Shown: positions 48,303-58,504 of the stretch, one piece after another
Numbering within the stretch: the first letter of the stretch is position 1
How the letters are laid out: every line of letters begins with the position of its first letter
From: Borrelia anserina Es
GTDB lineage: Bacteria; Spirochaetota; Spirochaetia; Borreliales; Borreliaceae
DNA: 64,000 nt
Reading direction: 5' to 3'
NCBI RefSeq assembly: GCF_001936255.1
Contig: NZ_CP013704.1
Location: 62,001 to 126,000, forward strand
Position numbers and translations under genes: made by a program
The notes under the pieces: model-generated
The model's database searches: none
Told to the model about the DNA's origin: nothing
Seen by the model: the letters and a program-made list of their open reading frames with translations, nothing else

Positions 48303-48593
48303 TTATTGCTTCACAAAAGGAAGTAAAGCCATATATCTAGCTTTTTTAATCTCTAATGCAAGACGTCTTTGATGCTTAGCAGAAGTGCCTGTAATTCTTC
48401 TAGGCAATATTTTGCCTTGTTCTGTAACAAACTTTCTAAGGAAATCAAACTCCTTATAATCAGGAACTCTGTCCATATCACAAAACTTGCATGTCTTTTT
48501 CTTAAAAAATCTAAAATTAGGGTTTTTTTTAAAACCATCTTGATGTCCATCAGTCCTTGAATCTTTCTGATGTAAATCTATATCTTTATGCAT
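48303..48593 (-). CDS. rpsR: 30S ribosomal protein S18
   Basis: 96 residues. Core [20 protein letters not shown] is typical. Two cysteines in KTCKFC near residue 35 follow the metal-binding form of S18. The N-terminal about 25 residues are a polar extension. S18 partners with S6, encoded upstream in the same operon. Confidence 0.96.
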   Translation of the reverse strand: MHKDIDLHQKDSRTDGHQDGFKKNPNFRFFKKKTCKFCDMDRVPDYKEFDFLRKFVTEQGKILPRRITGTSAKHQRRLALEIKKARYMALLPFVKQ

Positions 48594-48605
48594 AAATCTA
48601 AACTC

Positions 48606-49043
48606 CTAAAAAGGTATATCCTCATTAAAACTATCGTCAAAACCAACATCTGTAAACGAATCTGGTTTTTTATAACTCTCAAAATCAACACCATTCGTGC
48701 CTTGAGCAGCAAGAGGTGATCCAAACATCTGAATTTCATTTACTAAAATACTATACTTGTTTTTCTTATCTCCAGTATTTTTATCTTGCCAACTCTCATA
48801 TCTTAAAGAACCACTCACTACAACTTGTTTTCCCTTCTTAAGAAAAACACTAAGACTCTCAGCTCTTTTGGCAAAGATTACACACTCAAAAAATTGAGCA
48901 TAATCTACCCATTCATCATTTTTCTTTAACCTTCTGTTATTCGCCAAGCCGAATTTAAGAATAGCCATACCTGCTTCAGTATAAGTAAGCTCAGAATCTC
49001 TCGTAAGTCTACCTGACAAGACTAAAGAATTAATATCGGCCAT
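48606..49043 (-). CDS. ssb: Single-stranded DNA-binding protein
   Basis: 145 residues. An OB fold (about 1-110, with NSLVLSGRLTRDSEL and WVDYAQFFECVIF) is followed by a short linker and the acidic tip DDSFNEDIPF that recruits repair and replication proteins. Lies between rpsF and rpsR. Confidence 0.95.
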   Translation of the reverse strand: MADINSLVLSGRLTRDSELTYTEAGMAILKFGLANNRRLKKNDEWVDYAQFFECVIFAKRAESLSVFLKKGKQVVVSGSLRYESWQDKNTGDKKNKYSILVNEIQMFGSPLAAQGTNGVDFESYKKPDSFTDVGFDDSFNEDIPF

Positions 49044-49062
49044 CTATAACCCCCCAAACCAT

Positions 49063-49470
49063 TTAATTTTTATCGGAAAGATCAGAATCAACGACAGTAG
49101 CTTCTGTAAGTTCCTTTTCTTTAATATCTTTATTATCCTTGAACTCTCTAAAATTTCTCTTTCTAACTTTTTTGACATTAACTTTCTTGTTAATCTTAAC
49201 TAAAATCATGTATCTTAATAAATTTTTAATAAGTTTTAATTGAACCTCAAGCTCTTTTAAATCATTACTATCCATATCAAATTCTATTATCTCATACCTA
49301 CCACGCGACTGCTTTTTAATAGGATATTCTAATGCTCTCTCTCCAAGAAAATTTTCAACAAAATCACTCGCATTAAAAGCTGTTAACTGTTTCTTAACCT
49401 CTTCTAAAGCAGATTTATATTCAAGCTCCTCACTCTTAAATAAAAAACACGCCTCATACTTCTTTATCAT
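49063..49470 (-). CDS. rpsF: 30S ribosomal protein S6
   Basis: 135 residues. Ferredoxin-like S6 fold (KYEACFLFKSEE; LEYPIKKQSRGRYEI; RYMILVKIN) plus a basic and acidic C-terminal extension after about 105. First gene of its operon; its leader carries a possible S6:S18 autoregulatory motif. ATG at 49470 after GAGGAG. Confidence 0.95.
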   Translation of the reverse strand: MIKKYEACFLFKSEELEYKSALEEVKKQLTAFNASDFVENFLGERALEYPIKKQSRGRYEIIEFDMDSNDLKELEVQLKLIKNLLRYMILVKINKKVNVKKVRKRNFREFKDNKDIKEKELTEATVVDSDLSDKN

Positions 49471-49475
49471 TTTAA

Positions 49476-49519
49476 CTCCTCACGGTCTTAATCGTACCAT
49501 AACTCTCGCGAATTTATGG
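49476..49519 (-). promoter_or_regulatory. Candidate S6:S18 autoregulatory leader of rpsF
   Basis: On the minus strand the leader contains a hairpin with arms CCATAA and TTATGG (49519-49514, 49502-49497), then GACCG (CCG at 49485-49483) directly before the SD GAGGAG (49481-49476). A CCG next to the SD and a preceding stem with GG are the hallmarks of the S6:S18-binding leader known in many bacteria. The match is by eye only. Confidence 0.4.
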
Positions 49520-49554
49520 CAAAGGTTACATTAATACTATAATAGATTGTTCAA

Positions 49555-49583
49555 ATAATAAATAAAAATGTTCCTTTTTTCAA
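49555..49583 (-). promoter_or_regulatory. Sigma-70-type promoter of the rpsF-dnaB operon
   Basis: Minus strand TTGAAA (49583-49578), a 17-base spacer, TATTAT (49560-49555). Predicted start near 49548, giving a leader of about 78 bases. Confidence 0.6.
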
Positions 49584-49871
49584 GATTAATCAAAAAATTT
49601 TAAAACACTTTTCCAGACAGAGCAAAAATTTTAACTTTTCAGTCTTCAAAAATTATTTGATGATAATACATTATAAAGTAACATATACCATGAAATAAAC
49701 CATAACTCTAGCATAAGTAATTTCTATTAACATAACTAGAATAAACTACTCCTAAAATAACCCTCGATATCTTCAACAACTCAAAAGCAATTTTAGTTTC
49801 TTTAAAAAGCCCTTTAAAACAAAGAACAAAAAAATAATTTATTTAACATAAAAAATAACTATAAATAAATT

Positions 49872-51566
49872 CTAATTATCTTCATCATCCTTATTAAGTT
49901 TATAAAGCTTTCCTGTTACACCTTGCTTTTCAAGTTTATCATCTTCTTTCATCTCAATATACGCTTTAATTCCCTGTTTTACACTATCAGATGCAACAAC
50001 GACACTAGCTTTAAAGAGCTTTTCAGGAGAATAATTTTCAATAGCTCGTCTTATATAATTAACATTTGCTCCATAATCAATTTTAATTGTATTATCAACT
50101 AAAACAATATTTAAAGCACCTGCTTTCTTAAGAAGATCTTCGGATATAAGCTCAGGACTAAAAACCATAAAACTTAAGTCTGTTGAGATAACACCAAACT
50201 CCTGAATATTATCAAGACCTCCAAGACCTTGAACTACCAGATGTGCAATACCTATCCCTTCAACTTCCCCTTCAATACCTGTAAAAAACGGCTCATCAAT
50301 ATTAAAAATCTGAAAATCAAAATAATTATAAACCCATTTGAAAGTAAAATAATACAAAATAAAAAATGCAACTCCTAACGGTAACAAATAGATCCAATTT
50401 GTCTTGTCATGTCCTTGTAATATTCCAAACATAAAAACATCAAAAAATCCAGCAGAAAAAGTCATTCCAACTGCAATATCAAATACATTAGCAATCAACA
50501 ATGCAAATCCAGTATAAACAGCATGTATAAAATATAGCAAAGGTGCTGTAAAAACAAATAGAAATTCCAAAGGCTCTGTAATTCCAGTCAAAAAAGCTGC
50601 AAAAGCCCCTGAAAATAGCAGAGGAAAGATCTTACTCTTATCATCATGAATGATCCCCCTATAAACCCCAAATACTGCTCCAGGAAGCCCAAACATAATA
50701 GAGAGGTAAAATCCACTATTGAATCTTGAAATACTTGAAGAAAATCTTGTAAGATATGGATCTGATAACTGAGCATAAAATATATTCTGAACCCCACCGA
50801 CAACCTGACCATTAACAAATTCAGTCCCACCCAACGAAGTAAAATTAAAAGGAAATGCAAGAATGGAATGAAGCCCTAAAGGGATAAAAATCCTATTTAA
50901 AAATCCATAAAGAAAACTGTCAAAATAGTTAAACTTAGCAATAAAAAAGCCTAAAAAAGTAATCAATCCATTAAAATACGGCCAAACTAAAACAAATGTT
51001 ATACCTAATAAAACACAGAAAGGAAAAATTATTATAGGAACAAACCGCACCCCAGATAAAAAGCTAAAAGGCCCAGGCAACTCAATAAAATAAAATTTAT
51101 TATGTAAATATCCAACTAAAAGTCCAACTGCTAAAGCACCAAAAATACCTGTGTTTAAAGTTTGAATTCCTAGAATATTTACTTGACCAACAGAAGACAT
51201 TAAATTAGGCTCAGCAAGCTCTGAAAACATATCAAGAAAATAATTTTCAGTAATATTAAAAATCAAATACCCAATAAGACCAGAGAGTGCAGCAGGACCC
51301 TTTTGAACTCTAGAAACTCCAATAGCAATTCCTATAACAAAAAGCAATGGAATATTTACAATAATAATATTACCTATGTTTTTAATAAGTCCTAAAATAA
51401 CTTTAAAGCCAATGTTATCAATGTAAAATAAATTAGAAGGATTCGACAGTGCAGATCCAATTCCAAGCATCAAACAGAAAATCGTCAAAACAGAAATTGG
51501 TAATCTTACTGCATTAGAAAATTTTTGCAAACTTGCAAATCTAAGAACTTTAAAAGCATCTATCAC
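49872..51566 (-). CDS. malX: PTS EIIBC transporter (MalX-like) with EIIB domain lacking the active cysteine
   Basis: 564 residues. The EIIC part (about 1-425) has the helices and the sugar-channel motif GITEPLEFLFVF. The EIIB part (about 435-515) keeps its fold (GGLDNI, LLKKAGALNIVLV, IKIDYGANVNYI), but the phosphorylation site C-x-T-R-L-R is I-S-T-D-L-S at about 460-465. No cysteine occurs in the EIIB part, and both site arginines are gone. The protein cannot phosphorylate its own substrate by the normal route. GTG start at 51566 behind GAGAGG. Sugar specificity is unknown; MalX-like by recollection of the gene order. Confidence 0.85.
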   Translation of the reverse strand: MIDAFKVLRFASLQKFSNAVRLPISVLTIFCLMLGIGSALSNPSNLFYIDNIGFKVILGLIKNIGNIIIVNIPLLFVIGIAIGVSRVQKGPAALSGLIGYLIFNITENYFLDMFSELAEPNLMSSVGQVNILGIQTLNTGIFGALAVGLLVGYLHNKFYFIELPGPFSFLSGVRFVPIIIFPFCVLLGITFVLVWPYFNGLITFLGFFIAKFNYFDSFLYGFLNRIFIPLGLHSILAFPFNFTSLGGTEFVNGQVVGGVQNIFYAQLSDPYLTRFSSSISRFNSGFYLSIMFGLPGAVFGVYRGIIHDDKSKIFPLLFSGAFAAFLTGITEPLEFLFVFTAPLLYFIHAVYTGFALLIANVFDIAVGMTFSAGFFDVFMFGILQGHDKTNWIYLLPLGVAFFILYYFTFKWVYNYFDFQIFNIDEPFFTGIEGEVEGIGIAHLVVQGLGGLDNIQEFGVISTDLSFMVFSPELISEDLLKKAGALNIVLVDNTIKIDYGANVNYIRRAIENYSPEKLFKASVVVASDSVKQGIKAYIEMKEDDKLEKQGVTGKLYKLNKDDEDN

Positions 51567-51595
51567 TCTGGGCCTCTCCCTTCGAAAACTTAAGA

Positions 51596-51611
51596 CAATA
51601 TCATTATATTG
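51596..51611 (-). promoter_or_regulatory. PTS gene -10 element within an inverted repeat
   Basis: Minus strand TATAAT at 51608-51603 is about 37 bases before the GTG. It lies inside the inverted repeat CAATAT-CATT-ATATTG (51596-51611). A repressor binding there would block the promoter. No good -35 is seen. Confidence 0.45.
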
Positions 51612-51707
51612 CTTTTTTTACAAAAATCTAGCCTTGAAAAGAAAAATTTAATAAAAAAATTATTTAATAACACCAACTTAATTCTTAGCTTTACATCAAA
51701 ACATCCT

Positions 51708-51721
51708 TGATCACTGATCAC
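51708..51721. repeat. Tandem TGATCAC heptamer in the malX/hemolysin divergent region
   Basis: TGATCACTGATCAC is two direct copies of TGATCAC, each containing the palindrome TGATCA. It sits about midway in the 245-base gap between the divergently transcribed PTS and hemolysin-III genes. The remaining gap is AT-rich with a T9 run. Confidence 0.55.
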
Positions 51722-51811
51722 TTGATTTATATTTTTTTTTGTACTAATATACCTAGGATAAATAAGCGAAAATGAATATTTTTAAAAAAATATGTAGCAA
51801 AGAGCAAATCT

Positions 51812-52501
51812 ATGTTTGAAAAAGATAAAAAATATAAGTTATATAATAACGTAGTACCTAAAAACGAATTATTCAGCTCAATATCTCACCTGATTGGTAT
51901 TATTTTATCGATAATAGGAACAACAATTCTCATTACTTTATCAACTACAACAAAAAAGTATCTCCATGCAGCATTATTTTTTATCTATGGCTCATCAATG
52001 ACATTACTATATACAATGAGTACTCTTTATCATATCTTTGCGAAGGGAAGCAAAATAAAAGAACTCTTTAGAAAACTTGATCATATCTCAATATTTATAC
52101 TGATAGCAGGAACATACACTCCACCATGTCTAATTCTCATACCAAACGTTTATGGAAAAATAATCCTTACAACAGTTTGGGGATTTGCTATTTTAGGAAT
52201 CATTTTTAAGTCAATATACATAAATAGTCCCGGATGGATTAACGGATGCATGTTCATACTTATGGGATGGAGTGCCATATTTGGAGTTAAACTAATTTAT
52301 AATAGTATTCCTATCCAAGGATTTATATGGCTAACTCTTGGAGGCATTTTTTACACACTAGGAGGAATAGTATATTCAGCAAGCAAAAAACTTAACCCAA
52401 TAGCAAACATGAGAATGCACGATTTTTTTCACATTCTAATATTGCTTGCATCTTTTGCTCACTTTTGGTTCATGCTAAAATATGTACTCCCTATAGGTTA
52501 A
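51812..52501 (+). CDS. Hemolysin III family (PAQR/YqfA) membrane protein
   Basis: 229 residues, seven predicted membrane helices. Conserved PAQR features: ISHLIGI with the first His, STLYHIF, the aspartate in [16 protein letters not shown], and [16 protein letters not shown] bearing the metal histidines. The name is historic; haemolysis is not demonstrated by sequence. AAAGAG lies before the ATG. Single gene between two minus-strand blocks. Confidence 0.88.
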   Translation: MFEKDKKYKLYNNVVPKNELFSSISHLIGIILSIIGTTILITLSTTTKKYLHAALFFIYGSSMTLLYTMSTLYHIFAKGSKIKELFRKLDHISIFILIAGTYTPPCLILIPNVYGKIILTTVWGFAILGIIFKSIYINSPGWINGCMFILMGWSAIFGVKLIYNSIPIQGFIWLTLGGIFYTLGGIVYSASKKLNPIANMRMHDFFHILILLASFAHFWFMLKYVLPIG

Positions 52502-52537
52502 TATTAGATGACCCATGCTCAAACAAGAAGTAAATAA

Positions 52538-53821
52538 TTACCCTAAATTGTGAAAATCATTTAAAAACCCTAATATAAAAAGAATTAACATCAATAAAAT
52601 ACCAACAATATAGAAATAATAAACAAATTTTGCTCTAAATCGCTTTCCACGCAAGATTTCAATTAAAGTAATAAGAATTTGACCTCCATCAAGCATTGGA
52701 ATTACAACAAAAAATAAATTCATACCAGCAATAAGTAAATTAAAAATAGCAATAGTATCAAGCCAATATAAAATACCAAAAGAAAAAGATCCAACAAGGA
52801 TATTAACCACACCAATAGGTCCTGTAAAATTCTTAGCACCACTACTAAAATCAATGAATAACGCAACAATGGAATAGAGAATATTCCCCAAAATACCCAA
52901 AACTCTATTAAAAGAATTTCTAATAGCAATTCCCAAATTATCGGCTTTAACCACCCGATTTAAACCAGGCAATAAATAAACTCCTAAACTCTTATTAATA
53001 TCTTGAAACACTAACTTCGAAGTTAAAATCTCCCCATCTCTTTCATACTTAATATTTACTAAATTAACATTAAGCCGAGCAATCAAATTTCCTAATTCCT
53101 CATTATTATTTACAACTATATCATTAATGCTTATTATCCTATCATTCGGCTTAAGACCAGCAACTTCGGCTGAAGAATTCGTCTGAACTTTGGCAATAAC
53201 AAGATCTACCCAAGGACTAATTTCTTTTAAAAGCTTATCTAAATTTGTATGTTCCTTAAAACTAATACTCTTACCGTCTCTTAAAACTGTAAAAGTTATT
53301 CTGGAATCTTCTAATGGGACAACTCTCTTTAAATCAGAAAAATATCTTATATCACTATCATTAATATTTAAAATAACATCCCCATTTCTAAATTTACTCA
53401 AAGCACTATTACTAATAACGACTATCTTACTAGAATAATCAGGATAAACAATACCTAGCATTTCTATTACAATAAAAATGACTAATGCAAAAATTAAATT
53501 AAAAAGAGGTCCTGCAAAATATATTAATATTTTTTTAAAATTAGAAATACCAAAAATAGAATCCTTATCTGCTTCAAGCTGTCTATTTAATCTAAGCTCA
53601 TTTTCTAAGTGTTCAGCCCCTTTAAGCTTACAATATCCCCCCAAAAAAATAGGAGAAAATCTATATTCTGTGTCTTTTATTTTAATTTTAAAAAGACTAG
53701 GTCCTATCCCTACAGAAAAAACTTCAACCTTAACTTTAAAAAGCTTGGCAAATAAAAAATGCCCCAACTCATGGATGAATATTATAAAAGAAAAAGATAA
53801 AACACTAAGAAAAATAGACAT
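52538..53821 (-). CDS. rseP: Site-2 protease RseP
   Basis: 427 residues. Intramembrane zinc protease with HELGH (17-21) in helix 1 and the second metal motif IPMLDGGQIL near residue 370. Two PDZ-like regions lie between (about 115-290). About four membrane helices. In other bacteria it cuts anti-sigma factors and signal peptide remnants; no such partner is visible here. Last gene of the recA-rseP superoperon. Confidence 0.92.
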   Translation of the reverse strand: MSIFLSVLSFSFIIFIHELGHFLFAKLFKVKVEVFSVGIGPSLFKIKIKDTEYRFSPIFLGGYCKLKGAEHLENELRLNRQLEADKDSIFGISNFKKILIYFAGPLFNLIFALVIFIVIEMLGIVYPDYSSKIVVISNSALSKFRNGDVILNINDSDIRYFSDLKRVVPLEDSRITFTVLRDGKSISFKEHTNLDKLLKEISPWVDLVIAKVQTNSSAEVAGLKPNDRIISINDIVVNNNEELGNLIARLNVNLVNIKYERDGEILTSKLVFQDINKSLGVYLLPGLNRVVKADNLGIAIRNSFNRVLGILGNILYSIVALFIDFSSGAKNFTGPIGVVNILVGSFSFGILYWLDTIAIFNLLIAGMNLFFVVIPMLDGGQILITLIEILRGKRFRAKFVYYFYIVGILLMLILFILGFLNDFHNLG

Positions 53822-53838
53822 TTAAATACCCCTAGAAA

Positions 53839-54702
53839 CTACGATAAATATAAATAAAATATAGGTCCTGTTAAAAGGTATGAATCAATAGAATCAAGAG
53901 CACCGCCTCTACCAGGGATAATGTTACCAGAATCTTTAACTCCTGCACTACGCTTAAGCCCAGATTCAAACAAATCACCAATGATAGTAAAAAATCCTAT
54001 TAAAACACCAAAAATAATAGCTTCTCCATAAGTTAAATTTATAAACCCTAGACATACCACAACCATTGAAAAAATCACAGAAAATAATATACCACCTAAA
54101 AATCCCATTATCGTCTTATTAGGACTAACAATTGTAGGTCTATAACTATTTTTGCCAAAGAAATACCCAACAAGATAAGCAAAAGTATCATTACCACTAA
54201 CCATAGAAAAAAGGACTAACAAAAGAATAGGTGCTCTTGGTAAAGTAGTAATAGCAACAACAAATGACATCAAAACACCCGGATATATAAGTATAAAAAT
54301 TATTGAGGATGCCTGTGACAAAAAATTAACAATTTCATTCTCCTTAACGAAAACCAAATTAACAATCCAGTTACTAAAAACTAAAGTTATAACTAAGTAA
54401 AATACTATGTTTATACCCAAGTCAAAAATATTGCAATGTATATATGTCAAGACCGGAGGAAACATCCCTAAAAAGAAGGATAAAGTATTAGAAAGATAAG
54501 AAGACTTAATCTTAAGCAAATCATTAACTTCCTTTGCAGCAACTCCACTAAATATAAAAATTAAAATATTAATTAATAAATAATTCTTAAATTCTAAAAA
54601 TATTAAAAACAAAATTAAAGGAACAAAAAATAAAAATGTCCCAAGCCGAGCAATAAATGTTAATTTATTAGACCCAAGATTAAATAAATTTTTATCTCCC
54701 AA
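53839..54702 (-). CDS. cdsA: Phosphatidate cytidylyltransferase
   Basis: 287 residues. Converts phosphatidate and CTP to CDP-diacylglycerol in the inner membrane. The family signature is intact: [26 protein letters not shown] near residues 248-273 (shown here in part: [14 protein letters not shown]). Eight or so membrane helices. TTG start at 54702 supported by GGAAGAG upstream; overlaps uppS by 11 bases. Confidence 0.92.
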   Translation of the reverse strand: MGDKNLFNLGSNKLTFIARLGTFLFFVPLILFLIFLEFKNYLLINILIFIFSGVAAKEVNDLLKIKSSYLSNTLSFFLGMFPPVLTYIHCNIFDLGINIVFYLVITLVFSNWIVNLVFVKENEIVNFLSQASSIIFILIYPGVLMSFVVAITTLPRAPILLLVLFSMVSGNDTFAYLVGYFFGKNSYRPTIVSPNKTIMGFLGGILFSVIFSMVVVCLGFINLTYGEAIIFGVLIGFFTIIGDLFESGLKRSAGVKDSGNIIPGRGGALDSIDSYLLTGPIFYLYLS

Positions 54703-55384
54703 AATTTCTCTTCCTATTCTTAAAACATCCTAAGTCACTCTCATAATGAGAAATAGAATATTCTGGCCATAAAGTACTTGAAAAAACAAGTTCACAATAA
54801 GCAATTCTCCACAAAAGAAAATTACTCACTCTCATATCCCCACCAGTACGGATTAAAAGATCAAGATCACAAAGTTCTGGATTATCCAAAAATTTGGAAA
54901 ATGTAATCTCATTTAAAGCATCAAAAGACAAACCACTTTCCAGAATCTTCTTAGAAGCTCTAACTATCTCATTTCGACCGCCATAATTAATGGCTAAATT
55001 CAATACAAGACCATCAAAATTTCTCGTAAAACTGATAGCACCAATAACTGAATCTCTTACTTCCTTACTTAAATCCTCAATATCTCCTGATACTAGCAAT
55101 TTTATATTGTTTACACTATAAAACTCAAATTCAGCACTCAAATAATCGGCAATCAAAAACATCAAATACTCTACTTCAGACTTTGTTCTATTCCAATTTT
55201 CTGTAGAAAAAACATATAAAGATAAATACTTTATGCCTAATTTAACAGAATGCTCAATTATCTCCTTAGCTCTTCTTAACCCTTCTTTATGTCCTTCACA
55301 AAATGACAGACCTTTTTTTAAAGCCCATCTTCTATTTCCATCCATGATGATTCCAACATGCATTGGAAGGGAATCACTATTCAT
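54692..55384 (-). CDS. uppS: Isoprenyl transferase (undecaprenyl diphosphate synthase)
   Basis: 230 residues. Makes the C55 lipid carrier for peptidoglycan. The catalytic aspartate D15 is in [10 protein letters not shown], with [10 protein letters not shown] and [11 protein letters not shown] blocks and the C-terminal [21 protein letters not shown] at 55384, four bases after frr. Confidence 0.95.
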   Translation of the reverse strand: MNSDSLPMHVGIIMDGNRRWALKKGLSFCEGHKEGLRRAKEIIEHSVKLGIKYLSLYVFSTENWNRTKSEVEYLMFLIADYLSAEFEFYSVNNIKLLVSGDIEDLSKEVRDSVIGAISFTRNFDGLVLNLAINYGGRNEIVRASKKILESGLSFDALNEITFSKFLDNPELCDLDLLIRTGGDMRVSNFLLWRIAYCELVFSSTLWPEYSISHYESDLGCFKNRKRNFGR

Positions 55385-55388
55385 AAAC

Positions 55389-55943
55389 TTAAACTTCCAT
55401 TATCTCTTTTGTTTTTAAATCAAAAACTTCATCTATTTTCTTGATGTAAACATTAGTATCTCTTTGAATATCATCTAAAATCCGCCGCAAATCATCCTCA
55501 GTAATCTGAGAATCTCTTTCTTGCTTTTTAGCCCTATTATTTAATTCCTGTCTCACATTTCTGGCTGCAACCTTATATTCTTCAGCAATCTTTTTGGCCT
55601 GCTTTACTATTTCCTTACGTCTCTCAACAGTCAATATAGGAACTTTAATCCTAAGAACTGACCCATCATTTGAAGGATTCATAGAAAGATCTGAATTAAG
55701 TATAGCCTGCTCTATCTTAGATAATAAACTTTTATCCCAAGGTTGGATTACAATAAGTCTTGCCTCAGGAATACTAACATTGGCAATTCTAGTTAAGGGA
55801 ACTTTTTCCCCATAACAATCAACTAATACTTTATCAAAAAAAGCACCACTCATCCTGCTAGTTCTTAAAGATTTATATTCACTCTCAAGAGATAAAAGAA
55901 CTTTACTCATCTTCTCATCTAATAAAGCCTTATATTCCTCCAT
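55389..55943 (-). CDS. frr: Ribosome recycling factor
   Basis: 184 residues. The first block [21 protein letters not shown] and [14 protein letters not shown], then the helical C-terminus [27 protein letters not shown], match RRF. Splits post-termination ribosomes with EF-G. Lies between tsf and uppS, the common bacterial order rpsB-tsf-(pyrH)-frr-uppS, here without pyrH. Confidence 0.95.
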   Translation of the reverse strand: MEEYKALLDEKMSKVLLSLESEYKSLRTSRMSGAFFDKVLVDCYGEKVPLTRIANVSIPEARLIVIQPWDKSLLSKIEQAILNSDLSMNPSNDGSVLRIKVPILTVERRKEIVKQAKKIAEEYKVAARNVRQELNNRAKKQERDSQITEDDLRRILDDIQRDTNVYIKKIDEVFDLKTKEIMEV

Positions 55944-55976
55944 TCAAGCCTCCTAAAAAATCAAAAGCAAAAAATT

Positions 55977-56813
55977 CTAACCAACACTTAAATATTTAAA
56001 ATCTACTATGTCTATCTTAGTTAAAATTGATCTAGAAACCTCTTCAATCTTTTCTTTGACAGTAAGTTTATCATCTTTTACAAATCCTTGCTCTAAAAGA
56101 GTAATCTCACCTAAATGCTTCTTAAGCTTTCCAGATACTATGCCTTTGATTACATTTTCAGGCTTTCCGCTGGCTTGTATCTGTTTCACAAAAATTTCTT
56201 CTTGTTCTTTAATGTAATTAGGACAAATATCACTAACACTTAAATATAGTGGAGCAAAAGCTGCTATATGTAAAGCCAAATCCATTGCAAGACCATTTAA
56301 GTTTTTATCCCCTATTTTTAAAACATCGTCTACCTTCAATTTAACAAACACACCTATCTTAGACTGCTCTCCATGAAGATAGCTCTTTACAAGTTCATTA
56401 GATGCAATATTTGAAACATAAAGCTTACTTACATGAATATTTTCTTTGATAGTAGCAGCCAAATTTTTGATTTCAAGTTCTTGCTGCTCATCTAAAAAAT
56501 TTTGACCACTCTCAACTAGCTGTCTTATCAAAGAATTCCCAAAAGTCACAAAATCATTATTCATAGCAACAAAATCTGTTTCACACGAAATAAGCAAAAG
56601 GCCAACTCTCTCCTTACTTACATAAGAAAAAACTCGTCCCTCTTTAGCATCTCTACCACTCCTTTTATCAGCGGCTGAAATACCCATCTCCCTAAGCTTC
56701 TTCTTAGCCAATTCAAAATCACCATCAACAGCATCTAATGCTTTCTTACAATCGCCAAATCCAGCTCCAGTTGCATCCCTAAGCTTTTTTACTTCCTGAG
56801 GACTAATACCCAT
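55977..56813 (-). CDS. tsf: Elongation factor Ts
   Basis: 278 residues from the ATG at 56813, chosen for the AAGGAGAG six bases upstream. N-terminal UBA-like domain [19 protein letters not shown], then the TDFV motif (CETDFVAMN) that contacts EF-Tu. Recharges EF-Tu with GTP. Ten bases after rpsB. Confidence 0.96.
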   Translation of the reverse strand: MGISPQEVKKLRDATGAGFGDCKKALDAVDGDFELAKKKLREMGISAADKRSGRDAKEGRVFSYVSKERVGLLLISCETDFVAMNNDFVTFGNSLIRQLVESGQNFLDEQQELEIKNLAATIKENIHVSKLYVSNIASNELVKSYLHGEQSKIGVFVKLKVDDVLKIGDKNLNGLAMDLALHIAAFAPLYLSVSDICPNYIKEQEEIFVKQIQASGKPENVIKGIVSGKLKKHLGEITLLEQGFVKDDKLTVKEKIEEVSRSILTKIDIVDFKYLSVG

Positions 56814-56823
56814 ATCACTCTCC

Positions 56824-57588
56824 TTATAATTCCTTTTTTTCATTCTTAACTTCTATCTCATTCATTAAATCTTCTTCATTCAAATTTTCAACTATTTGAA
56901 TTCCAACCTCTTTATCACTCTCCAAGATAGCATCAGAGATTATTTTAGTAAATAAAGCAACAGAACGAATTGCATCGTCATTTCCAGGAATTGGACAATC
57001 AATTACATCTGGATTACAATTTGTATCAACAACTGCGATTATAGGAATACCAAGCTTCCTAGCCTCATTAATAACTATTTGCTCTCTTTTAGGATCAATA
57101 ATAAAAATAACACCGGGAAGTTCTTCCATATCCTTAATTCCCGTTAAGTTCTTAGCTAATTTTAATTTCTCACGATTAAGTTGAGAAACTTCCTTCTTGC
57201 CAATCATATCGAAAGTTCCATCAACTTCCATTTTCTCTAATTTCTTTAATTTTTGAACTGACTTCTTAATAGTATTAAAGTTTGAGAGCATTCCACCAAG
57301 CCATCTATTATTAACATAAGGCATATCACTTCTCTTAGCTTCCTGTTCAATTATTTCACTTGCCTGCTTCTTAGTGCCAACAAATAAGACTTTCTTACCA
57401 CTCTTTATAACACTTTGAACAAGTTCATAAGAATCTTTAATACCTTGCAAAGTTTTTTGCAAATCTAAAATATGTATCTCATTTCTTTCTGAAAAAATAA
57501 ACCTTTTCATTCTTGGGTCAAGCCTTTTTACCTGATGTCCAAAATGAACTCCAGCCTCTAAAAGGCTCTTCATAGTAATAACTGCCAA
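56824..57588 (-). CDS. rpsB: 30S ribosomal protein S2
   Basis: 254 residues. Typical blocks: [36 protein letters not shown], and [12 protein letters not shown]. The C-terminal tail is acidic and variable. Start of the rpsB-tsf-frr part of the superoperon; 35 bases after maf. Confidence 0.97.
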   Translation of the reverse strand: MAVITMKSLLEAGVHFGHQVKRLDPRMKRFIFSERNEIHILDLQKTLQGIKDSYELVQSVIKSGKKVLFVGTKKQASEIIEQEAKRSDMPYVNNRWLGGMLSNFNTIKKSVQKLKKLEKMEVDGTFDMIGKKEVSQLNREKLKLAKNLTGIKDMEELPGVIFIIDPKREQIVINEARKLGIPIIAVVDTNCNPDVIDCPIPGNDDAIRSVALFTKIISDAILESDKEVGIQIVENLNEEDLMNEIEVKNEKKEL

Positions 57589-57623
57589 AATGACCTCCTA
57601 AATCCTTCGCTTTTACTCACTAC

Positions 57624-58223
57624 TTATATAGCGGAAATTACATCCTCTCTAATAAGAATATCATAAAATAAACCAATTGGTAAGCCTATTATATTTGAAT
57701 AACTACCATTAATATACTCAATCAAAATTTCTGCAACACCATTCTTCAAACTTATACCTCCTGCTTTACCCTTCCAATGTCCAAGCGAAACATAATGATA
57801 AACGATATCTGAAGTCAATTCTTTAAATTTAATAAATGAAACCTCGCATGCTTTAACTATTTTCTCTTTCGTTGGAATAAACACACAAAAACTAGTCTCC
57901 ATCTCAACAAGCTTATTACTATATCCCATTACCTTACTAAAAGCTTCTTTCTCATCTCTTATTTTACCAACATAAACTGAATCATTCTTTAAAAGAGTAT
58001 CAACAGTAATTAAACACATATCCTTGCCATATTTCTCAATAGCGCTCATAAGTTTAAGAACAGCTATCTTTTCTGTAACACTAACTTCACCTGAATTTAT
58101 TATTGAATCTTCATCTACATCAACACTAAGGGACAAAAAACTAATCTTTAAAGCCTCTAAAAACTCAGCTCTAGCAAGAGAATTTGACACAAGTGCAATC
58201 TCAAAATTCTCCTTATAAATCAT
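57624..58223 (-). CDS. Maf-like nucleotide pyrophosphatase, divergent
   Basis: 199 residues. Maf/Ham1-like fold with VSNSLARAEFLEAL at the N-terminus and DTLLKNDSVYVGKIRDEKEAF in the middle (shortened). The usual SxSPRR start motif is changed to SNSLAR, losing proline and one arginine. It may still clean modified nucleotides or be non-catalytic. The start overlaps the upstream small membrane gene by 11 bases. Confidence 0.8.
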   Translation of the reverse strand: MIYKENFEIALVSNSLARAEFLEALKISFLSLSVDVDEDSIINSGEVSVTEKIAVLKLMSAIEKYGKDMCLITVDTLLKNDSVYVGKIRDEKEAFSKVMGYSNKLVEMETSFCVFIPTKEKIVKACEVSFIKFKELTSDIVYHYVSLGHWKGKAGGISLKNGVAEILIEYINGSYSNIIGLPIGLFYDILIREDVISAI

Positions 58224-58491
58224 TCTTACTCCTCTCAGAAAATCTTAACAAAGATATCAAAACTATCGAACCAATCATTGGAAATAGATAAAACAAAATA
58301 TCTATTTGCCTATTATAATAATCGGAATAAAAAAAAGGTATAAACAATAAAAATAAAACACTTCCTAGAAAACTTATCAAATAAATTAGCAAAAACCTAA
58401 ACCTCAATATACCCCCAAAAAAAACAAAAAAACTTACTACAAACGAAACAATAATATTAGTTAAAATTAAATGAAAAAAAAATGTTACCAT
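58213..58491 (-). CDS. Small three-helix membrane protein, function unknown
   Basis: 92 residues, nearly all hydrophobic with about three helices (about 5-28, 32-53, 65-82). No family recognised. GAAGG precedes the ATG at 58491. It lies between the lipoprotein-like gene and maf, and overlaps maf. Confidence 0.65.
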   Translation of the reverse strand: MVTFFFHLILTNIIVSFVVSFFVFFGGILRFRFLLIYLISFLGSVLFLLFIPFFYSDYYNRQIDILFYLFPMIGSIVLISLLRFSERSKNDL

Positions 58492-58504
58492 ATGCTGCCT
58501 TCAA

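Larger units (their letters stand above)
49471..49871. other. 401-base gene-free gap upstream of rpsF
   Basis: No credible gene on either strand. It holds the rpsF leader (about 49471-49548) and its promoter (49555-49583). The rest, about 49584-49871, is AT-rich, lies downstream of the PTS gene's stop, and shows no clear terminator hairpin or repeat that I can see. Confidence 0.6.

Noticed and set aside
49584..49871. Possible small gene in the gap between malX and rpsF
   Set aside because: No ORF with an SD and coding-like composition found on either strand.
51812..52501. Calling the hemolysin III family protein a toxin
   Set aside because: The family is named from one old haemolysis report; the sequence is a PAQR-type membrane protein with metal ligands, and no toxin feature is visible.
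53190..53825. Plus-strand ORFs within rseP
   Set aside because: Antisense shadows of a gene with clear HELGH and LDGG motifs.
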